NCBI GenBank assembly: GCA_023664605.1
Contig: JAMPFF010000031.1
Coordinates: 1 to 35,484 of the forward strand
Origin: Clostridium sp.
GTDB taxonomy: Bacteria > Bacillota > Clostridia > Lachnospirales > Lachnospiraceae
Direction: 5' to 3'
DNA: 35,484 nucleotides
Under the pieces are notes generated by a model that worked only from the letters and a program-made list of their open reading frames with translations, did not search any database and was not told the origin of the DNA. Position numbers and translations under genes: made by a program. Numbering within the stretch: position 1 is the first letter of the stretch; each line of letters starts with the position of its first letter. Shown here piece after piece: positions 1 to 7,963 of the stretch.

Positions 1-160
1 TTTCTGTTTTTATATCCGGATATAATGGATGAAATGTCTTGTATATTTCTTTAATACTTTCTATTTCCTGTGAAGATATAACTTCATCTCCCATGTTTCT
101 GAATAAATGAAATGATTTTCTCTTAAAAATCATTTCATATAAATCGCTATTTACAGTCAT
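1..160 (-). CDS. nitroreductase-like protein, N-terminal part (runs off the window)
   Basis: The window holds the first 53 codons, starting at the ATG ending at 160. A ribosome binding site (GGGGTG) lies about 7 nt upstream. The peptide begins MTVNSDLYEMIFKRKSFHLF and continues with an acidic, helical stretch and a PLYPDIKTE segment. I recognise the 'IFKRKSFHLF' opening as typical of clostridial nitroreductase-family flavoproteins, where this segment belongs to the FMN-binding N-terminus. Without the rest of the protein this is a family guess only. The codons are more AT-rich than in the neighbouring genes. The next gene leftwards cannot be seen, and a 424-nt gap separates this gene from the ABC permease. 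Confidence 0.55.
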   Translation of the reverse strand, partial: MTVNSDLYEMIFKRKSFHLFRNMGDEVISSQEIESIKEIYKTFHPLYPDIKTE

Positions 161-350
161 ACTATCACCCCGTCAAACCGGAAGTTATCGCTTCACAATA
201 AAATTAGCAACTTCCACATTTCCGTCTATCTCTTTGCTGTCAATGCAAAATCGGTATTTGTTGAATTGTCTAACGCTGTTATTTTACCACAATCGCGCTC
301 GCACTTCCATTAATTTTTGCTTCATCTCCTTTTCCCTATTCCGTTCAACA

Positions 351-551
351 GGCATTTGCGAAATGTCTCTGCTAGTGCTTGGTATAGAGTAACATATACA
401 TTCCGTAAGTGGGTACTGTGAAAGCGTCGGTGTTTACATGCGGTATTTTCGCATGTTATGCACCGCTACGCTTGAAGTGTAGCGCAAGCGTGCCCACGTT
501 GGACTGTATATGTTACTCGTAACAATTCTATATAGGCGTTTCGCAATCGCC
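351..551. repeat. ~200-bp multi-armed imperfect palindrome in a gene-free stretch
   Basis: The 161-584 interval has no credible gene. Most of it is one nested inverted repeat. Outer arms 351-365 and 537-551 match at 12 of 15 bases. Inside them, 387-404 pairs with 501-518 with one mismatch. Further in are GTGGGTAC against GTGCCCAC-like arms, a CATGCG/CGCATG hairpin near 437-457 and an ACGCTT/AAGCGT hairpin near 470-490. The right arm also carries a short palindrome GTTACTCGTAAC at 512-523. The shape fits a cruciform mobile element remnant (MITE-like) or a structured RNA. No transposase or promoter was found to decide between them. Confidence 0.65.
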
Positions 552-568
552 TAATTCCGTTCCAAGTT

Positions 569-595
569 AAAAGGAAGGTAATTTCTACCTCCCCT
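569..595 (-). terminator. rho-independent terminator overlapping the permease stop codon
   Basis: On the minus strand about ten base pairs (two G-U) form between 586-595 and 571-580 around a 5-nt loop, followed by a short T run. The stop codon of the ABC permease lies in the stem and loop. The T run is only about four bases, so termination may be weak. It would end the sigma-ABC operon. Confidence 0.5.
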
Positions 596-1772
596 GCACC
601 TGATACCCCTTATACACCCGATACCCGATTCCGGCTAAAATAACCGCCGTCGCCAGATAGAAAACCGGCGCTGTCTGCAATATGGTGAACTGCTTTCCGA
701 AAACATCAAATAACCGCTTATCCAAAAACGCAGTATCGTTAAAGAATCTCATCGGCATCAAAGTATATAACTGCGAAATGACGCCGTAACGAATCGGAAC
801 CGAAACAAATACGGTAAAAAGCGTCGCGCCGGACACAACGGAGAGCGCAGCAACTCCATTCCGGAAAAGTTCGGACAATAACATGGTAGACACACTGCAT
901 AACACCGCCGCCGCAAGGGAAAGCCAAAAGGAAATGACAATCGCGCCGCCAAGGCTTATCGGCAGAGCGCTCATCCATAAATAGAGCTGCAGCGGCAAAG
1001 CAAAGCCGCTCATTCCATAGATTGTCGCTATGACGGCAAACTGTACAAGATAAAATAAAACTGTTGCTCCCATGCCAAACGTAACGCCTGCCGCCATCTT
1101 CGCGAGATAGAGCGGCGTTTTTCCATTCTTACTGCATAAAATAAGCTGATCCGTCCTGCGGGTATGTTCCTCTCCGAAAAAATTCGCCAGTCCGATTGCT
1201 ATAAAAGCAAGCCATAGACAGGTCAGCAGAATAAGACGCGCAAAAAACAGACACGCCCCGCTCTTATACTCATATACAAAAGGCTTTTCAATCGTACTTT
1301 CCTGCTCCTCCCAATACCTGATTTCTTCTTCGCTTAACTCCCAGTACTGATTTTCCTCATCGAGCGCATCCCGCCTGATTTGATACAGACTTTTCTCATC
1401 TATGGCAAGAACCTCTTCATAACCTGTATAATTGATAACATAATTATAAACTTCCTGATACGTCCACTGGTCTTTCCCCGTCACTTCGTCATTACGCATA
1501 TCCGCATACGCCTTTTTCATCTCGCTAAGCAGGTTATCGTCAATCTTTCTTCCCGCTATCGCCTGCGCCGCCTCTTTTATCCCCATATCTTCCTCATATC
1601 CCGTCCGATAGGCGATATTGCCGTCCGCATCCGTATATCTGTATGAAATAAGCAGGCTGCATACATTCGCCGCTATTTCCAATACAAGCATAACCACGGC
1701 TGCCGCCCGGACGATTCTTTGATTCCATATTTTCTTACATTCAAATAAATATATCGTAGTAAAATGTTTCAT
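585..1772 (-). CDS. ABC-2 type transporter permease (second of two paralogues)
   Basis: Membrane subunit of an ABC transporter. One membrane segment near the N-terminus is followed by a ~150-residue polar, probably extracytoplasmic, loop rich in E, Y and K. About five more hydrophobic segments follow. It is a clear paralogue of the gene upstream: both share EEH/KEH-xxRTDQL motifs after the second membrane segment and end in YQVxGR. I set the start at 1772 (MKHFTTIYLFECKK), because GGAGG at 1779-1783 is 6 nt upstream. A longer frame runs up into a repeated element and is not part of the gene. It is the last gene of the sigma factor operon. Substrate unknown; a peptide or antibiotic exporter is plausible. 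Confidence 0.85.
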   Translation of the reverse strand: MKHFTTIYLFECKKIWNQRIVRAAAVVMLVLEIAANVCSLLISYRYTDADGNIAYRTGYEEDMGIKEAAQAIAGRKIDDNLLSEMKKAYADMRNDEVTGKDQWTYQEVYNYVINYTGYEEVLAIDEKSLYQIRRDALDEENQYWELSEEEIRYWEEQESTIEKPFVYEYKSGACLFFARLILLTCLWLAFIAIGLANFFGEEHTRRTDQLILCSKNGKTPLYLAKMAAGVTFGMGATVLFYLVQFAVIATIYGMSGFALPLQLYLWMSALPISLGGAIVISFWLSLAAAVLCSVSTMLLSELFRNGVAALSVVSGATLFTVFVSVPIRYGVISQLYTLMPMRFFNDTAFLDKRLFDVFGKQFTILQTAPVFYLATAVILAGIGYRVYKGYQVQGR

Positions 1773-1778
1773 CCTCAT

Positions 1779-1931
1779 CCTCCATGTCAGAGCAACTTGT
1801 TGCGATGACACCGCGCCGAGAATCTCAAATTCTCGGCTGCGCTCAAGGCATATTTGAGGCTCTGACTCATAATTGCAGTCTGAACAAGTTCAGACTTTGA
1901 AAAAATAAGCTATCGAGCTTATTTTTCAATC
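1779..1931 (-). repeat. dispersed intergenic structured element, copy 1
   Basis: Read on the minus strand: an AT-rich hairpin (1898-1929), an extra palindrome unique to this copy (1877-1896), then an outer stem 1859-1866 with 1786-1793 (GTCAGAGC/GCTCTGAC) enclosing a 23-bp hairpin at 1815-1837. The element ends directly in the GGAGG ribosome binding site of the downstream permease. Copies 2 and 3 have the same architecture. It separates the two paralogous permease genes, about 20 nt after the upstream stop codon. Confidence 0.9.
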
Positions 1932-1951
1932 TAATTCCCATTTCCTTTCTC

Positions 1952-3172
1952 TTATCTGCCGCTTACCTGATAGTTCCGATAAGCGCGCATCCCCAAATAG
2001 ATAAAAAGCGTTCCAAGCAGAATATATAAAAGCGGCGCCGCCTGCCATATTGTAAGATAACCGCCGAAGAACGAAAGCAGCCTGAAGCCCAGAATCCTAT
2101 CCGTATTAAGAAGTCCCCCCGGCAGATAGTCCCACAACTGCGCTGCGACCCGAAACTGTGCCGGAATACCCACAAAAAACGGAATCATGCTGATACCAAA
2201 TACTGTGGCAAGCGTTGCCGCCGCATTGCCGAAAAACTCCGAAAGCATCATCACGAACGCCGCAGTCAGTAAAACGGCAAGAATCATCAGCGCATACATC
2301 ATGATAACCGCCGTTCCTGCGCTTAGCTTTAACGGATAATCGACCGCATGTATCTGAACCGCAGCCCCAAAACCGTCCGCACCGTATATGCCTAACGCCG
2401 TAAGTATAATGATAACCGTCATTCCAAACGTACTAATCAGCGTAAAACTCATGCCCGCCGCCACTTTGGCAAAATAGAGCCGCCGCTTGCCAAAACGGCT
2501 GCTCAAAAGAAGCTGGTCGGTCCGCCAAATATGTTCTTTTGTAAAAATGTCGGATAAACATATTGCGCAAAAAAGTAACATCATAAACGCAATCGTCTGT
2601 GCGGAAGAAATCAGTTTCCAATACCCATCCGCATATGTAAAGACAAACGGCTTGGCAATCGCCTCCGCTTTTTTCCTCCAATACGCTTTCTCCCCCTCCG
2701 TCAAAAAAACGCTGTTATACGCCGCTTCCCTGGTTTTCTCAACAGCGTCATAGAACGCCTCTTCGTCCGCCTCCCACGCGCATATGTCCACGATATCGGA
2801 TATATTAGAAAAGCGCATGACTTTTCGTACAATCTGAAATATCTGGCTATAGGGGCGGGCATAGGTTTGATATTCGTCCGTTAAACTGTAACGTGCTTCC
2901 TCCGTCGGCACTTTGGCGTATGCCGCCTGCATCTCTTCTATCAGTTCCAAATTGATTTCTCTGCCGTTTAGTTTCCTTGCATACTCCCTGTCCTTCTCCA
3001 TCAAATGGTAATGGGTATCATAAACTACGCCGTCCACATAATATTTTCCGCTCACATCGGAAGTAACAGACATAAGGGAAAGCGCGAAGATAACCGCTCC
3101 CGCAATCCAGACTATTTTACGCCGCATTAACTTCTTCATCTCATAGCGGTATAACACACCAAAGTTATTCAT
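1952..3172 (-). CDS. ABC-2 type transporter permease (first of two paralogues)
   Basis: Integral membrane component of the same transporter as its neighbours. It has a TM segment near residue 20-40, then a large hydrophilic loop of about 150 residues containing YAKVPTEEARYS and aromatic-rich stretches, then about five TM segments. The start is the ATG at 3172 (MNNFGVLYRYEMKKLM). It overlaps the ATPase stop codon by 8 nt and has GGAGGGCGG just upstream, so translation is probably coupled. Longer in-frame starts lie inside the ATPase gene and were not used. Shares the RTDQL motif and a YQVSGR end with the second permease, indicating tandem duplication. Confidence 0.88.
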   Translation of the reverse strand: MNNFGVLYRYEMKKLMRRKIVWIAGAVIFALSLMSVTSDVSGKYYVDGVVYDTHYHLMEKDREYARKLNGREINLELIEEMQAAYAKVPTEEARYSLTDEYQTYARPYSQIFQIVRKVMRFSNISDIVDICAWEADEEAFYDAVEKTREAAYNSVFLTEGEKAYWRKKAEAIAKPFVFTYADGYWKLISSAQTIAFMMLLFCAICLSDIFTKEHIWRTDQLLLSSRFGKRRLYFAKVAAGMSFTLISTFGMTVIIILTALGIYGADGFGAAVQIHAVDYPLKLSAGTAVIMMYALMILAVLLTAAFVMMLSEFFGNAAATLATVFGISMIPFFVGIPAQFRVAAQLWDYLPGGLLNTDRILGFRLLSFFGGYLTIWQAAPLLYILLGTLFIYLGMRAYRNYQVSGR

Positions 3173-3920
3173 TCGTCCGCCCTCCCGCTTTTTTTGCGTC
3201 GTCAGAGCGCTTTGTTTCCGATTGCGCCGTATCAAACTGCTCCAGATAAAACGCCTCCAAATCCTCATCGCTACCATCCCATTTATCATGATAAATCAAG
3301 CATCCGTCCTTCATTATCAAAATATCACTGTCCGCGATATGCTCAATATCCGATACGATATGGGTAGATAATAAGACAATGTTATCCTCTCCCAAATCCG
3401 TAATCAGATCCCTGAAACGCACCCTTTCTTTCGGGTCCAGCCCCGCCGTCGGCTCATCCAAAATCAAAAGGTCGGGTTCATTTAAAAGCGCCTGTGCGAT
3501 ACCGAGTCTTTGCTTCATACCGCCGGAATATGTCTTTATCTTCTTTTTCGCCGCATCCTGTAACGCTGTCAGTTCCAGCAGTTCTTTTGCTTTGCGTTTT
3601 GCATCCGCTCCGGAAAGTCCTTTTAACGCCGCCATATAGAGTAGAAAATCCATTCCCGTAAATTCGGGATAATAACCGAAATCCTGCGGCAGATACCCAA
3701 GTCTGGCGCGATATGCTTCTGTCGATACGTCCAGTCCGTCCAAAGTGATTGTGCCGCTTGTCGGTTTCAAAATACCGCATATCATCCGCATTAACGTTGT
3801 TTTTCCCGCGCCGTTTGCTCCCAAAAGTCCATGCACCCCCACGCCCAGATGCATCGATATACGGTCTACCGCTATCTTATTTTTATACTGTTTTGATACT
3901 CTGTCTATTGTAAGTTCCAT
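3165..3920 (-). CDS. ABC transporter ATP-binding protein
   Basis: Nucleotide-binding subunit, 251 residues. Walker A GANGAGKT is at 34-41, the Q-loop in YLPQDFGYYP near 77-86, signature YSGGMKQR at 131-138, Walker B LLILDEP at 151-157, the D-loop AGLDPKER and the switch histidine in STH at 187. The FGYYPEFTG segment and single-NBD length fit the bacitracin/lantibiotic-export or Nod-type ABC-2 families. It overlaps the upstream membrane-protein gene by 16 nt and the downstream permease by 8 nt. GGAGGAG about 6 nt ahead of the ATG supports the start. With two permeases it should form the complete transporter. Confidence 0.95.
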   Translation of the reverse strand: MELTIDRVSKQYKNKIAVDRISMHLGVGVHGLLGANGAGKTTLMRMICGILKPTSGTITLDGLDVSTEAYRARLGYLPQDFGYYPEFTGMDFLLYMAALKGLSGADAKRKAKELLELTALQDAAKKKIKTYSGGMKQRLGIAQALLNEPDLLILDEPTAGLDPKERVRFRDLITDLGEDNIVLLSTHIVSDIEHIADSDILIMKDGCLIYHDKWDGSDEDLEAFYLEQFDTAQSETKRSDDAKKAGGRTNE

Positions 3921-4624
3921 GCTAACTCCTCCGTCTCCTTAATCGTCCGGCGCCACTCTGCACCGAATATAAAAATTAATAAGAAAAATCCTGCCGCCCA
4001 CCATGAAAAATATCTCTCATGATACACAATACCGTTGCTTCCCAATATAAAAAAAGTAACGCTCACTAACGCCGCTATCCCCGCGCACACATAGCCGGAC
4101 TCTTTTCCGTGAATGCGTCTTGCCGCCACAAGTCCCGGTATAACCGTCAAAAGATATGGCACTGTCAAATACACACCCGCCTGTAACGGTCCATACATTT
4201 GATTTCGCAGACTGACAGGTATCATGCAGCAAATCAGTAGAAAATGCACTCCCCCAAGAATCCCCATTCTGGCAAGCATAACGCTTCTTAAAGAAAATCT
4301 GGACGCCATCTCAAGTTCCTCCATGCCATATGCCGCCGACCTGATATTCTCCGTTGCGGCGGTAAGCGCGATAAAAGGCGTCAGCGCCGAAAAAACAACC
4401 AGTATATTTCTTTCCACAAACGCCGCCGCTTTTAATACAATGCCTAAAACTAAAACAGATACTATCCAGACCCATTTTTTCATATACACAGCCTGTAATA
4501 ACATAAATTTCATATGGCTTATCTGCGCTTTGGGAAGTTTTTTTAAAAAGCCGTCTTTTCGCAGCGGTTCGGGCGCATCAAAGGCTGCCTGTATCATTTT
4601 TTTAATATCTTTACTGATTCCCAT
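3905..4624 (-). CDS. membrane protein between sigma factor and ABC genes
   Basis: About 239 residues: a cytoplasmic N-terminus of ~40 residues (KKMIQAAFDAPEPLRKDGFL) followed by about six hydrophobic segments and a short charged C-terminus. I do not recognise a catalytic motif. Position directly after a sigma factor and before an ABC ATPase suggests it is a transporter subunit or a membrane regulator acting on the sigma factor. The second is inference: there is no zinc-binding anti-sigma motif. I chose the ATG at 4624 because GGAG lies 7 nt upstream. The ATG at 4642 has only a distant GAGG. The 3' end overlaps the ATPase start. Confidence 0.75.
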   Translation of the reverse strand: MGISKDIKKMIQAAFDAPEPLRKDGFLKKLPKAQISHMKFMLLQAVYMKKWVWIVSVLVLGIVLKAAAFVERNILVVFSALTPFIALTAATENIRSAAYGMEELEMASRFSLRSVMLARMGILGGVHFLLICCMIPVSLRNQMYGPLQAGVYLTVPYLLTVIPGLVAARRIHGKESGYVCAGIAALVSVTFFILGSNGIVYHERYFSWWAAGFFLLIFIFGAEWRRTIKETEELAWNLQ

Positions 4625-4658
4625 ACAACCACTCCATTCCATAAAATTTAGTTTATCC

Positions 4659-5147
4659 TCATTCTTTTAGACACTCTTCCAGCTTTTTTAATGCCGTTTT
4701 CAATTTCCGATAAACGCTGAAACGGGAAAGTCCAAATATCCTGCAAATCATATAAATTGGTTCCTCATTTACATACCGCAGCATAAGAAGTTCCCTCTCC
4801 TCTTCCTCTAACTTCGCCAGCGCAAGCTTTAGCGAAACAGCGTTAAACATCTTTTCCTCCGCTCCGCTATCTTCTATCTGCTCTTCCTCCAATGCAAGTA
4901 ACGGTTTCTTTTTTCGATACTCGTCAATGCATAAATTATGGGCAATCGTATACAGATACGGTAGAACATGTGCGGCATGAAGGTCATTTCCGTGGTTTAG
5001 GAAACGAAGAAACGTCTCCTGTGTAATATCTTCCGCCAGTTCTCTCTGCTGCAGTTTGCAATAGCAATAACGGTATATCTTATCATAATGTCCTGCCAAA
5101 TCCGACCCCTGCCCGGAACCTTTGTCCGAAACGTTATTTATGGACAC
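4659..5147 (-). CDS. RNA polymerase sigma factor, sigma-70/ECF-like
   Basis: 162 residues. Region 2 spans about 25-55, with the core-binding/-10 recognition segment YCKLQQRELAEDITQETFLRF and IAHNLCIDEYRKKK. Region 4 spans about 108-158, with LEEEERELLMLRYVNEEP followed by a helix-turn-helix (IFGLSRFSVYRKLKTALKKLEE). The linker between them is short and acidic, as in ECF sigma factors. It starts with GTG at 5147; AAAGGAGG lies 8 nt upstream. It is the first gene of the ABC operon, so it probably directs transcription of the transporter, perhaps of itself too. No classical anti-sigma gene is adjacent. Confidence 0.88.
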   Translation of the reverse strand: MSINNVSDKGSGQGSDLAGHYDKIYRYCYCKLQQRELAEDITQETFLRFLNHGNDLHAAHVLPYLYTIAHNLCIDEYRKKKPLLALEEEQIEDSGAEEKMFNAVSLKLALAKLEEEERELLMLRYVNEEPIYMICRIFGLSRFSVYRKLKTALKKLEECLKE

Positions 5148-5218
5148 GCTTCAAGCCTCCTTTCACCTTGTATAACGGATGACGCCCCGCTTATGTGCGG
5201 GCTGTTATTATTTTAGCC

Positions 5219-5251
5219 AAAAAAACTTCGACGCCGATAACGCGCCGAAGT
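5219..5251 (-). terminator. rho-independent terminator after the HAD hydrolase gene
   Basis: On the minus strand an 11-12 bp GC-rich stem (ACTTCGGCGC... pairing with ...GCGTCGAAGT, 5225-5251) is followed by seven T residues (5225-5219). It sits about 60 nt after the HAD stop codon and before the sigma gene, so it separates the two operons. Confidence 0.85.
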
Positions 5252-5308
5252 CTGGTATTTTTACTAATGATGCCTTTTTATGCCGATTCTATGCTGATTT
5301 CATACTAA

Positions 5309-5911
5309 TTAATCTACGCCGAGTTTTTTTAGTTCCGCTCTCGCCTGTGCCTGATTTTCAAAGTGAATCGTATGAATGCCGAACGCTTCCGCCCCTTTCA
5401 GGTTTCTTTCCGTATCGTCCAGAAAAACGCATTCCTTCGGAATCAGATGATAACGATTTATCAGAATATCGTATATTTCCGGCATCGGCTTAATCACCTT
5501 TTCCCGGTATGATAAAATCCCGCCGTCCATATAAGGTAAAAAATCCAGTGCATCCGCGCAGTCTCTTTCCGCCTTGGTTCCGAAATTGGACAGATACAGC
5601 GTTTGATAGCCTTTTTGCTTTAATTCCTGTATCCAGGGAATCGCATAGTCATTCTTTACCACCATGCCCGTTACGTTAGCAAGGCATCTGCGGATATCCT
5701 CCCCTATCTCCGGGTCGTTTTTGATAAGCTCCTGCAGCACTTCCTCATCCGTAAGGACGCCCCTGTCAATCTCGTTCCACTTTTCGCTTCTGACCGTCGC
5801 GTCGGCAAGCCTTTCCAATATTTCGCCCGTATAGCCGAAACGCATATAGTGTTCTTTCCATTTAAAATCGGCCAGCACATTGCCGATATCAAAGATAATC
5901 GTCTTTATCAT
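5309..5911 (-). CDS. HAD-superfamily hydrolase, subfamily IA (YihX-like)
   Basis: About 200 residues. Motif I is FDIGNVLADF at the N-terminus, with the nucleophile Asp and the G-N replacement typical of YihX-like enzymes. Motif II is YLSNFGT, and motif III/IV is KPMPEIYDIL ... CVFLDDTERNLKGAEAFG. The cap is a small helical domain. The family dephosphorylates small phosphorylated metabolites such as sugar phosphates; the substrate here is unknown. I prefer the ATG at 5911 (MIKTIIFD): GGAG is 10 nt upstream. It is only 1 nt from the ATG at 5920. The start lies inside the end of the LysR gene (about 20-nt overlap), so the two are translationally coupled. Confidence 0.9.
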   Translation of the reverse strand: MIKTIIFDIGNVLADFKWKEHYMRFGYTGEILERLADATVRSEKWNEIDRGVLTDEEVLQELIKNDPEIGEDIRRCLANVTGMVVKNDYAIPWIQELKQKGYQTLYLSNFGTKAERDCADALDFLPYMDGGILSYREKVIKPMPEIYDILINRYHLIPKECVFLDDTERNLKGAEAFGIHTIHFENQAQARAELKKLGVD

Positions 5912-6818
5912 AGTTTCCATACTCCGTTTCTCTTTTTTCTTCTACTAATGCAAGCAAATTCCTTGCCGCGGCCGACATGGGATTTTTCTTATCCGTCACC
6001 ACGCAGAAATGCCTCTTCGGTATAATCTTATTAAAGCGCAGTTCAAACAACTGCCCCGAATCCAGATATTCCCTTGCAAAATCCCTGACAACGCAGCCCA
6101 CCCCCAGATTACGCAGGGCAAACTGAATAATCATATCGCTGGTGGCAAGTTCAAACTCCGGATGAATCGTTACCCGGTTTTTCTGTAAAAACTGGTTCAT
6201 ATTATTCCGCGTGCTTGTTGCGCCCTCTAAAAAGATGGTCGGTAGATTCTCCAGTTCCTGCAAATCCAACATCCTGTTCTTATAGGGAATAAACTTTCTG
6301 CCCGCCACAAAAACATCCTCTATCTCCCGCACAATGATTGACTGCATAAAAGGCTGCTCGTCAAAGGGCGTACTCACAACGCCGAAATCAATCTTGCCTT
6401 CCCTCAAATTATGCAGCGTTTCCGGCGTCGGCGCATTTGTGACGATAACTTTAATGTCCGGATACTGCTCATGAAAAGATTCCAAAAAGGGAAGCAGATA
6501 AAACTGCAATGTCATGTCGCTTGCACCAATCCGAATTTCTCCCAAATCCAGATTGAGCATCTGTTTTAGCTTTTTTTCACCCAATGCAATCTGCTCATAC
6601 CCTTTGGCAACATAGTTAAAAAGCAAGGCTCCCTCCTGGGTTAAACGCACGCCCTTTGACGCCCTTGTGAACAGCTTCGTTCCAAGCGCCGTCTCAAGCT
6701 GCTTTAAAGACTGGCTGACCGCCGGCTGGGAAATCGCCAGTTCATCCGCCGCCGCAGTCAGGCTCTGGCTGCGCGCCACATGATAAAAGACCTTATAATA
6801 TTCTAAATTATGAATCAT
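5889..6818 (-). CDS. LysR-family transcriptional regulator
   Basis: 309 residues. An N-terminal winged helix-turn-helix covers 1-60 (SQSLTAAADELAISQPAVSQSLKQLETALGTKLF), followed by a linker helix and a periplasmic-binding-protein-like effector domain (LGEIRIGASDMTLQFYLLPFL ... GVGCVVRDFA). Ligand not predictable. Start at 6818 (MIHNLEYYKVF) because GGAG, contributed by the repeat element, is 6 nt upstream. The ATG at 6830 is the ATGGAG of the ribosome binding site itself. It overlaps the HAD hydrolase downstream. A dispersed repeat separates it from the Cof-type phosphatase gene upstream. Confidence 0.93.
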   Translation of the reverse strand: MIHNLEYYKVFYHVARSQSLTAAADELAISQPAVSQSLKQLETALGTKLFTRASKGVRLTQEGALLFNYVAKGYEQIALGEKKLKQMLNLDLGEIRIGASDMTLQFYLLPFLESFHEQYPDIKVIVTNAPTPETLHNLREGKIDFGVVSTPFDEQPFMQSIIVREIEDVFVAGRKFIPYKNRMLDLQELENLPTIFLEGATSTRNNMNQFLQKNRVTIHPEFELATSDMIIQFALRNLGVGCVVRDFAREYLDSGQLFELRFNKIIPKRHFCVVTDKKNPMSAAARNLLALVEEKRETEYGNYDKDDYL

Positions 6819-6819
6819 A

Positions 6820-6972
6820 CTATTCTCCATGTCAGAGCAGCTTGCTGCGATGACACCGCGCCGAGAATCTTAAATTCTCGGCTGCGCTCAAAGCATATTT
6901 GGGGCTCTGACCCAAATTGCCGATTGAGAAATAAGCTATCGAGCTTATTTTTCAATCTATTCTCCATGTCAG
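6820..6972 (-). repeat. dispersed intergenic structured element, copy 2, with 16-bp direct repeats
   Basis: Minus-strand order: near-perfect 36-bp AT-rich hairpin (6922-6957), then an outer stem 6904-6911 with 6831-6838 enclosing a 23-bp hairpin at 6860-6882, then the GGAG of the LysR gene. The element is bounded by an exact 16-bp direct repeat, 6820-6835 and 6957-6972. The distal repeat contains the stop codon of the upstream phosphatase. Removing one repeat plus the element leaves a compact stop-GGAG-ATG junction. Confidence 0.92.
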
Positions 6973-7802
6973 TTAATTAATTTTAAGATATGTCGGAGCG
7001 CATAGGCAATCCCGTCCTCGTCATGATGTTTTGTGATAAAATCGGCCGCCGCCTTACATGTCTCGGAAGCGTTTTCCATCGCTATCCCGCAACCCGCATA
7101 CCGTAACATATCCACATCATTATCCGCGTCTCCAAACGCCGCCGTCTCCTCTCGGTTTATCCCTAACAGCTTGGTAATAAAGACAAGCCCCGCGCCCTTT
7201 CCGGCGTTTTTGTCGGCAATTTCCACGAGATGCTGTACAGATGATGTTATGTAAACTTCATCCGTCGCCTCCTGTACTTTCTGCCAGACTCTTTTTTTCA
7301 TCTCTTCGCCATTTACGATAATATCCATGCTGTCCAGATGGCGCTTATGTTCTTTAATGAACTTCATAATATCATCCTGCATATGCCTCGTTGCTCTCAC
7401 ATATGTAAGTGTCTGCGGCGTCGCCCCGAACCGAAGCGGCTCCGCCAGATATCTTTTATCCGCATAGGCGACGCCGTCTATAAACGCCTCGTATGTCACA
7501 TCTTCGCCTTTCGTCGCACGCATAACGGCTTCTATCGCCTGTTCGGAAAGCTGATAACGCTTCAGGCATTTCCCCGTCGGCAGATGATACATCGCCGCCC
7601 CGTTTCCAGTAATCGCGTATTCAATGCCGGGTAATGATAACATATCCTGCGGTAACGTATCAAGCGCGCGTCCGCTGGCAATCACAACATGAATCCCGGC
7701 CGCCATGGCTTTTTCCAACGCTTCTTTATTCTGCTTGGAAAGCCTACCCTCTTTATTTAATGTTGTCCTGTCTAAATCAAGCGCAATACATTTCACTGCC
7801 AT
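6969..7802 (-). CDS. Cof-type HAD phosphatase
   Basis: About 277 residues. Motif I is ALDLDRTTL, with the nucleophile and acid/base aspartates but R where most relatives have G. Motif II is VIASGRA, motif III has the conserved Lys of KNAGKGAGL, and motif IV is FGDADNDVDMLRYAG. A large C2-type cap lies between motifs II and III. The family acts on sugar phosphates, flavin mononucleotide or pyridoxal phosphate; which one is not visible. I chose MAVKCIALD at 7802 by family N-terminus. The ribosome binding site is poor for both this ATG and the ATG at 7826, so the start is uncertain. The TGA stop lies inside the direct repeat of the intergenic element. Confidence 0.9.
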   Translation of the reverse strand: MAVKCIALDLDRTTLNKEGRLSKQNKEALEKAMAAGIHVVIASGRALDTLPQDMLSLPGIEYAITGNGAAMYHLPTGKCLKRYQLSEQAIEAVMRATKGEDVTYEAFIDGVAYADKRYLAEPLRFGATPQTLTYVRATRHMQDDIMKFIKEHKRHLDSMDIIVNGEEMKKRVWQKVQEATDEVYITSSVQHLVEIADKNAGKGAGLVFITKLLGINREETAAFGDADNDVDMLRYAGCGIAMENASETCKAAADFITKHHDEDGIAYALRHILKLIN

Positions 7803-7921
7803 CTCGCCGCAGCACCCTTTTCTCATCCTGTAAATTTATATCTGCTATCTGTTTCTTTTTCATGACTAAATATATCAAATTTTCCACTGTTTGCCTAGTC
7901 TTTTTGCTCCCTAAAAAAATC

Positions 7922-7950
7922 TTGACAAATATTTTCCATTCAGGCATAAT
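7922..7950 (+). promoter_or_regulatory. sigma-A promoter for the ECF S component operon
   Basis: TTGACA at 7922-7927, 17-nt spacer, CATAAT at 7945-7950. Transcription should start near 7957, just before the tandem hairpins, giving a leader of about 324 nt. The 7803-8280 gap between divergent genes holds this promoter, the hairpin array, an AT-rich stretch and a terminator. A weaker minus-strand TAGGCA-N17-TATATT may serve the phosphatase gene. Confidence 0.75.
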
Positions 7951-7963
7951 ATTTGTTGGAAAA

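Noticed and set aside
1773-1811. Longer N-terminus for the second permease (MSSQQVALTWRMR...)
   Set aside because: These codons lie in the dispersed element; copy 2 encodes almost the same string out of frame with any gene, and the GGAGG favours the 1772 start.
3905-4624. Zinc-binding anti-sigma factor
   Set aside because: No HxxxCxxC motif; only its position beside the sigma gene suggests regulation.
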